A DNA stretch of 35,978 bases from positions 1-35,978 of the IMG/VR virus record IMGVR_UViG_3300010883_000157. One strand, written 5' to 3'. Positions 33,687 to 35,978 of the stretch are shown here, piece after piece; position 1 is the first letter of the stretch, and each line of letters opens with the position of its first letter. The notes below the pieces were generated by a model, which had not been told where the DNA came from, searched no databases, and was given only the letters and a program-made list of their open reading frames with translations. The translations under genes were made by a program, and so were the position numbers. This DNA comes from a virus.

Positions 33687-34033
33687 CACTTGTTTCCTCT
33701 GTCGTCGCGGTTGTTGAAATAGGTTAGAACGGCAGTCCTCGCCTGCCCGACGAGCAGTCGGTCCAACTGCTCGTCACTGATGTCGATCTCCTCACCCTCG
33801 TCGTCGCATCCGCCAAAAAAGACAGCGTTGCCGACGACGCCATGCCCTAGCAGTTCACTAGCCGTGGCGTTGAAAGGCAACTCCATCATCAATCCGTTCT
33901 CGTTGACGTAGGCGTCCCATCCGTTGCCCGCCGTCATCTCAATCATGCCATCGACAGACGCCTGCATCGCCGTCAGTCCTTTGACTGTCATGATGTGAAT
34001 ACTGCCGTCTGGTCTGATCTGTGCTACGTGCAT
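33686..34033 (-). CDS. Small protein, unknown function
   Basis: A 115-aa protein. ATG 34033 is chosen because AAGGAGACCGA stands eight bases upstream; a start 14 codons further up has no support. It is beta/alpha mixed (MHVAQIRPDGSIHIMTVKGL, GMIEMTAGNGWDAYVNENGL, FNATASELLGHGVVGNAVFF) with an acidic C-terminal part (DDEGEEIDISDEQLDRLLVG). Its leader matches that of the 34828 gene base for base over much of the ribosome site. The family is not recognised; small phage proteins of this type often bind host factors. Confidence 0.65.
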   Translation of the reverse strand: MHVAQIRPDGSIHIMTVKGLTAMQASVDGMIEMTAGNGWDAYVNENGLMMELPFNATASELLGHGVVGNAVFFGGCDDEGEEIDISDEQLDRLLVGQARTAVLTYFNNRDDRGNK

Positions 34034-34054
34034 TACTCGGTCTCCTTGAAAGAA

Positions 34055-34102
34055 GGGGCGAGGGGGGTGGCACATTGGTTTGCGCCAATTCCCCCCTGCC
34101 CC
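34055..34102 (-). other. GC-rich intergenic hairpin
   Basis: Plus-strand GGGGC-G-AGGGGGG (34055-34067) pairs with CCCCCCTGCCCC (34091-34102), with one bulged base. An inner ATTGG/CCAAT pair (34074-34078 and 34085-34089) extends the stem. There is no T-run on either side. It sits between two minus genes, so processing, attenuation or messenger protection is possible. The counterpart at 35059-35098 has the same C-rich style. Confidence 0.5.
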
Positions 34103-34131
34103 GCAGTATGGCTGTGGCTAGAACCACAGTA

Positions 34132-34587
34132 TCAGTCATGGCATGGAGCGAAAAGCACCTTGCTGACAGCCTTGTCGAGGAAGTGCAAGAACTGCTCAAG
34201 CTCCTCGCCACCGGAGTGGCCACCGATGTGCCAATTGGCCCTCTCGCCCTTAGCCGCGCCGGTCCCTTCCCGCCACTCCTCGACGGATGGGAAGCCCTTG
34301 CCACCGTAGAGGTCGGTTGCCTTCCAATCGTAGAGGGTGAAGACGGTTGCCACGATTTCGTCGTCCACCTTCCATATGCCGGAGTAGTCTCCCTTCCCGA
34401 ACACAAACTCCGTAGACACCTTCGACTCGCAATTGTCGAGATCGTTCAAGGCATCGTAGGTGGGTTGGCCAAACGCCTTCACCAGATCGGCGTAGGACAC
34501 TTGAACCTCCCCGACAAGATACGAGCCTGCCCGCAGCTTACCGCCCAGTCGCTCGTCCGTCATCTTCACGAAATCAGTATCAGTCAT
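34132..34587 (-). CDS. Conserved-looking phage protein, unknown function
   Basis: A 151-aa protein; ATG 34587 has AGGAGG nine bases upstream and overlaps the previous gene by 8 bases. It shows VQVSYADLVKAFGQPTYDA near the start, then WKVDDEIVATVFTLYDWKAT and ANWHIGGHSGGEELEQFLHF. The 'F-G-P ... T-DW/YDWK ... WHIGG' pattern recalls a small phage family of unknown function that I have seen in several tailed phages. No catalytic residues are evident. The antisense frame (34021-34608) is judged a shadow. Confidence 0.7.
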   Translation of the reverse strand: MTDTDFVKMTDERLGGKLRAGSYLVGEVQVSYADLVKAFGQPTYDALNDLDNCESKVSTEFVFGKGDYSGIWKVDDEIVATVFTLYDWKATDLYGGKGFPSVEEWREGTGAAKGERANWHIGGHSGGEELEQFLHFLDKAVSKVLFAPCHD

Positions 34588-34828
34588 TGGTCTCGTCCTC
34601 CTCTTTAGTGTCACTGTCGTCCACAAACGTCCATCGCCCCACCGTGTTGCCGTGATGGTCAAAGATTGGCCACGAGGCATTACGGATGATCGGCTGGGTG
34701 AGGGTTCCGTGCTGCTCGATGATTTCAGCAGCGGCCCGAACGGTTACTGCCACCTCGTCGCAGAGCAGAGCATCGGTGTCGTCGCGGTACGCTGCATTGT
34801 CCACGTCGAACTGTAGGTGTAATCGCAT
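34580..34828 (-). CDS. Small protein, unknown function
   Basis: An 82-aa protein. ATG 34828 is chosen for ACAAGGAGACC eight bases before it. It shows MRLHLQFDVDNAAYRDDTD, a helix CDEVAVTVRAAAEIIEQHG and then a strand-turn section (ASWPIFDHHGNTVGRWTFVD) ending with an acidic tail. The length and mixed layout are typical of phage early proteins. Its stop lies inside the next gene's start. Confidence 0.65.
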   Translation of the reverse strand: MRLHLQFDVDNAAYRDDTDALLCDEVAVTVRAAAEIIEQHGTLTQPIIRNASWPIFDHHGNTVGRWTFVDDSDTKEEDETND

Positions 34829-34845
34829 TAGTCGGTCTCCTTGTG

Positions 34846-35028
34846 TTACCCGTGTCGGATTCCATCGGCGTCGTACCATTCTCCCAGCAATGGCATATTG
34901 TCTGTCACGTGCCATAGGTGTTCCGCTTGAGACCAGAGTGCGTAGTGTCGTTCTCCGCTACCTCGCTCCCTCACCTTGGCGAGATGAACTGCATCTTCTT
35001 TCGTGTTCACTCGTGTATTGTCTGGCAT
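34846..35028 (-). CDS. Small protein, unknown function
   Basis: A 60-aa protein started at ATG 35028, with AAAGGA about ten bases upstream. It contains VNTKEDAVHLAKVRERGSGE, HYALWSQAEHLWHVTDNMP and EWYDADGIRHG. The stop TAA is followed 17 bases later by the next gene, whose ribosome site fills the gap. The His/Trp/Tyr content suggests a real folded protein, but no family is recognised. Confidence 0.6.
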   Translation of the reverse strand: MPDNTRVNTKEDAVHLAKVRERGSGERHYALWSQAEHLWHVTDNMPLLGEWYDADGIRHG

Positions 35029-35058
35029 CTTGTGTGTGTCCTTTCAGTGTGCAGGCTC

Positions 35059-35098
35059 GGCGGGGGGAGAGAACGAATCAGAGTAATCCCCCCCCGCC
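35059..35098 (-). other. GC-rich intergenic hairpin
   Basis: GGCGGGGGGA (35059-35068) faces TCCCCCCCCGCC (35087-35098) across about 18 bases. The minus strand thus carries eight G in a row. There is no T-run. It stands in the 134-base gap between the minus genes at 35163 and 35028, next to one copy of the duplicated element (35103-35146). Confidence 0.5.
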
Positions 35099-35102
35099 TT
35101 AC

Positions 35103-35146
35103 CCACCACAAGGAGAAGTCAGTCAGCGGGTGGAGGGTGTGGTGAG
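35103..35146 (+). repeat. Copy A of a bipartite intergenic element
   Basis: On the plus strand: CCACCACAAGG, four bases, then CAGTCAGCGGGTGGAGGG and TGTGGTGAG. The minus strand of 35828-35879 holds the same two blocks in the same order (CCACCACGAGG, 12-base gap, CAGTCAGCCGGTGGCGGG, TGTGGTGAG). The long block matches at about 26 of 29 bases. Copy A lies between two minus genes in the opposite orientation to copy B. Confidence 0.65.
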
Positions 35147-35162
35147 TCGCTCTTGCGTTACT

Positions 35163-35411
35163 TCATTCTGACGGTTGGACCGCTGCCCTACAAGCCTCGG
35201 CCAGTAGTTCGTCGGCCTTGGTGTTGAGATCGGTCAAACCTAACTCGGACAGTGTGGCCAGCAGTTCGTTGTAAAGGTCTTCAGGGTCGTGCGTTTCCTC
35301 GGGTTCCATCTGACTCTCCTTCCACGTGTTGCCGTTGGCGATACTCGGTCGTCCTGCTCCGCCGGTCAGAGCGTAGACCTTGCCCTCTTCGGGTCGTCCT
35401 TTGTCACTCAT
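35163..35411 (-). CDS. Small acidic protein, unknown function
   Basis: An 82-aa protein starting at ATG 35411, which overlaps the stop of the upstream gene (ATGAGTGA) and has AAGGAG nine bases before it. A second in-frame ATG at codon 35 also has an AAGGAGA site six bases away, so a 48-aa short form may be made. The short form would begin MEPEETHDPEDLYNELLATL and is mostly helical and acidic. The longer form adds a Gly/Lys N-terminus (SDKGRPEEGKVYALTGGAGR). No family is recognised. Confidence 0.6.
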   Translation of the reverse strand: MSDKGRPEEGKVYALTGGAGRPSIANGNTWKESQMEPEETHDPEDLYNELLATLSELGLTDLNTKADELLAEACRAAVQPSE

Positions 35412-35808
35412 ACTGTCTCACTCCTTGGTTGGTCCGCGAGCCAGCGTGTCGCTCGACGGTTGCGTAATAGTCATCGGCCCCTGCCACCTCGGGCAAGTAA
35501 TCAGCGTCTAACCCTCTCTCGTCCAGCCACTCGCAATCCTTCAAGCACTGGTCGCCGTGCTTCCTCTCAGCATCCTTCGACAGTCCCTTGGCAACGTCCT
35601 CGACAACTCGTAATGCCCGTTCGGCCAGTTGCCTTGTCGGATACCACTGGGTTGCCTCAAGGAACGTGTCGCTGCCCCACCATCCTCCCTCCTCTGGTCC
35701 TCCGTAATAGGATGCGTTCTGGTACAGCGAGCAGTGCCACCCCTCCTTATCCTTCTCGGCGTCGGGGTTGGCGTCGTAAAACGCCTCGACAACGTTAAAC
35801 ATGTTCAT
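35404..35808 (-). CDS. Small protein, first gene of the minus-strand block, unknown function
   Basis: A 134-aa protein; ATG 35808 is chosen because ACAAGGAGAC stands eight bases upstream, while the longer frame to 35913 runs through the inverted repeats. It shows MNMFNVVEAFYDANPDAEK, a Gly/Tyr/Trp-rich stretch (NASYYGGPEEGGWWGSDTF), helices RQLAERALRVVEDVAKGLSK and a second acidic part. The protein is acidic with two Cys and no known motif. It leads the operon, and the regulatory-looking sequence lies just upstream. Confidence 0.65.
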   Translation of the reverse strand: MNMFNVVEAFYDANPDAEKDKEGWHCSLYQNASYYGGPEEGGWWGSDTFLEATQWYPTRQLAERALRVVEDVAKGLSKDAERKHGDQCLKDCEWLDERGLDADYLPEVAGADDYYATVERHAGSRTNQGVRQYE

Positions 35809-35827
35809 CGTCGTGTCTCCTTGTGTT

Positions 35828-35879
35828 CTCACCACACCCGCCACCGGCTGACTGCCCGGATGAAATACCCTCGTGGTGG
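35828..35879 (-). repeat. Copy B of the bipartite intergenic element
   Basis: Read on the minus strand, this is CCACCACGAGG, a 12-base gap, CAGTCAGCCGGTGGCGGG and TGTGGTGAG, ending 19 bases before the ATG at 35808, so it forms the leader of the minus block. Copy A is at 35103-35146 on the other strand. The CCACCACGAGG part is also one arm of the inverted repeat at 35869-35951. Confidence 0.65.
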
Positions 35880-35951
35880 TCTTGGTGTTGGCGGGAGTGT
35901 CTAGCCGTAGCACGCACTCTCTTTATGCGCCCACCAAGTCCCACCACGAGG
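35869..35951. repeat. Long inverted repeat upstream of the minus block
   Basis: CCTCGTGGTGG-T-CTTGGTG (35869-35887) pairs with CACCAAG-TC-CCACCACGAGG (35932-35951): 18 paired bases with a small internal bulge and a 44-base loop. Nothing in 35809-35978 codes convincingly. The structure could be a cruciform, an operator for a dimer, or a hairpin in the leader. No good -35/-10 pair was found around it. Confidence 0.65.
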
Positions 35952-35978
35952 AGTGTAACGCTTGCGTGCCTGGCGGCA

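Noticed and set aside
34021-34608. 195-aa plus-strand frame in the minus-strand block
   Set aside because: The minus-strand genes here have good ribosome sites, stop/start overlaps and more protein-like sequences, and the operon terminator is oriented for the minus strand.
35113-35140. AAGGAG-like bases on the plus strand near 35111, suggesting a plus-strand gene
   Set aside because: No plausible plus-strand frame follows, and the bases belong to the duplicated element.

Overview
The window looks like part of a tailed bacteriophage genome, or a prophage or metagenome contig derived from one. Genes are packed end to end with ATGA or TGATG overlaps. Virion genes lead into one very large multidomain virion gene, followed by a phage recombination module. 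No rRNA, tRNA, integrase, terminase, major capsid, portal or DNA polymerase gene is visible. The host cannot be named. The DNA is fairly GC-rich with G/C-biased third codon positions, and strong GGAGG-type ribosome sites point to a bacterial host. The tail-fibre repeats resemble those I know from marine phages.

Layout. (1) 1-11607, plus strand: the end of a virion gene cut by the window edge, two small structural genes, a 1146-aa tail/neck-like protein, a 946-aa repeat-rich tail fibre, and several internal-virion-like proteins. (2) 11614-25443: one open frame of 4609 codons, 38% of the window. It encodes a DarB-like 'polyvalent' protein with an adenine methyltransferase module, an SF2/Snf2-like helicase and a membrane-active-looking C-terminal region. 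A separate 95-aa gene (16166-16453) lies in another frame inside its low-complexity linker. Its own start site and codon bias look real, and it is the most unexpected item here. (3) 25435-30969, plus strand: two promoter-like sites flank a small HTH gene, then csrA, Gp157, an ERF-type annealing protein, a small basic protein, a RadD-like helicase with a zinc ribbon, a zinc-finger/coiled-coil protein, a PD-(D/E)XK-like nuclease, an OB-fold ssDNA-binding protein and a RusA-like resolvase. (4) 31057-33309, plus strand: a small membrane protein, an exported trypsin-like protease with a collagen-like stretch, three small overlapping genes and a staphylococcal-nuclease-like protein. (5) 33317-35808, minus strand: seven small genes of unknown function ending at a clear intrinsic terminator, with GC-rich hairpins and a duplicated non-coding element between or upstream of them.

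How the parts may work together (inference). The giant protein and its neighbours at 7857-11607 are probably packaged and delivered with the DNA; its methyltransferase-helicase could protect or remodel incoming DNA. The csrA gene heads the recombination operon and could alter host mRNA translation, its own operon, or both. The Gp157-ERF-helicase-SSB-RusA series is a self-contained annealing-type recombination set. The minus-strand genes are typical in size and arrangement of early host-takeover genes, but none is recognised.
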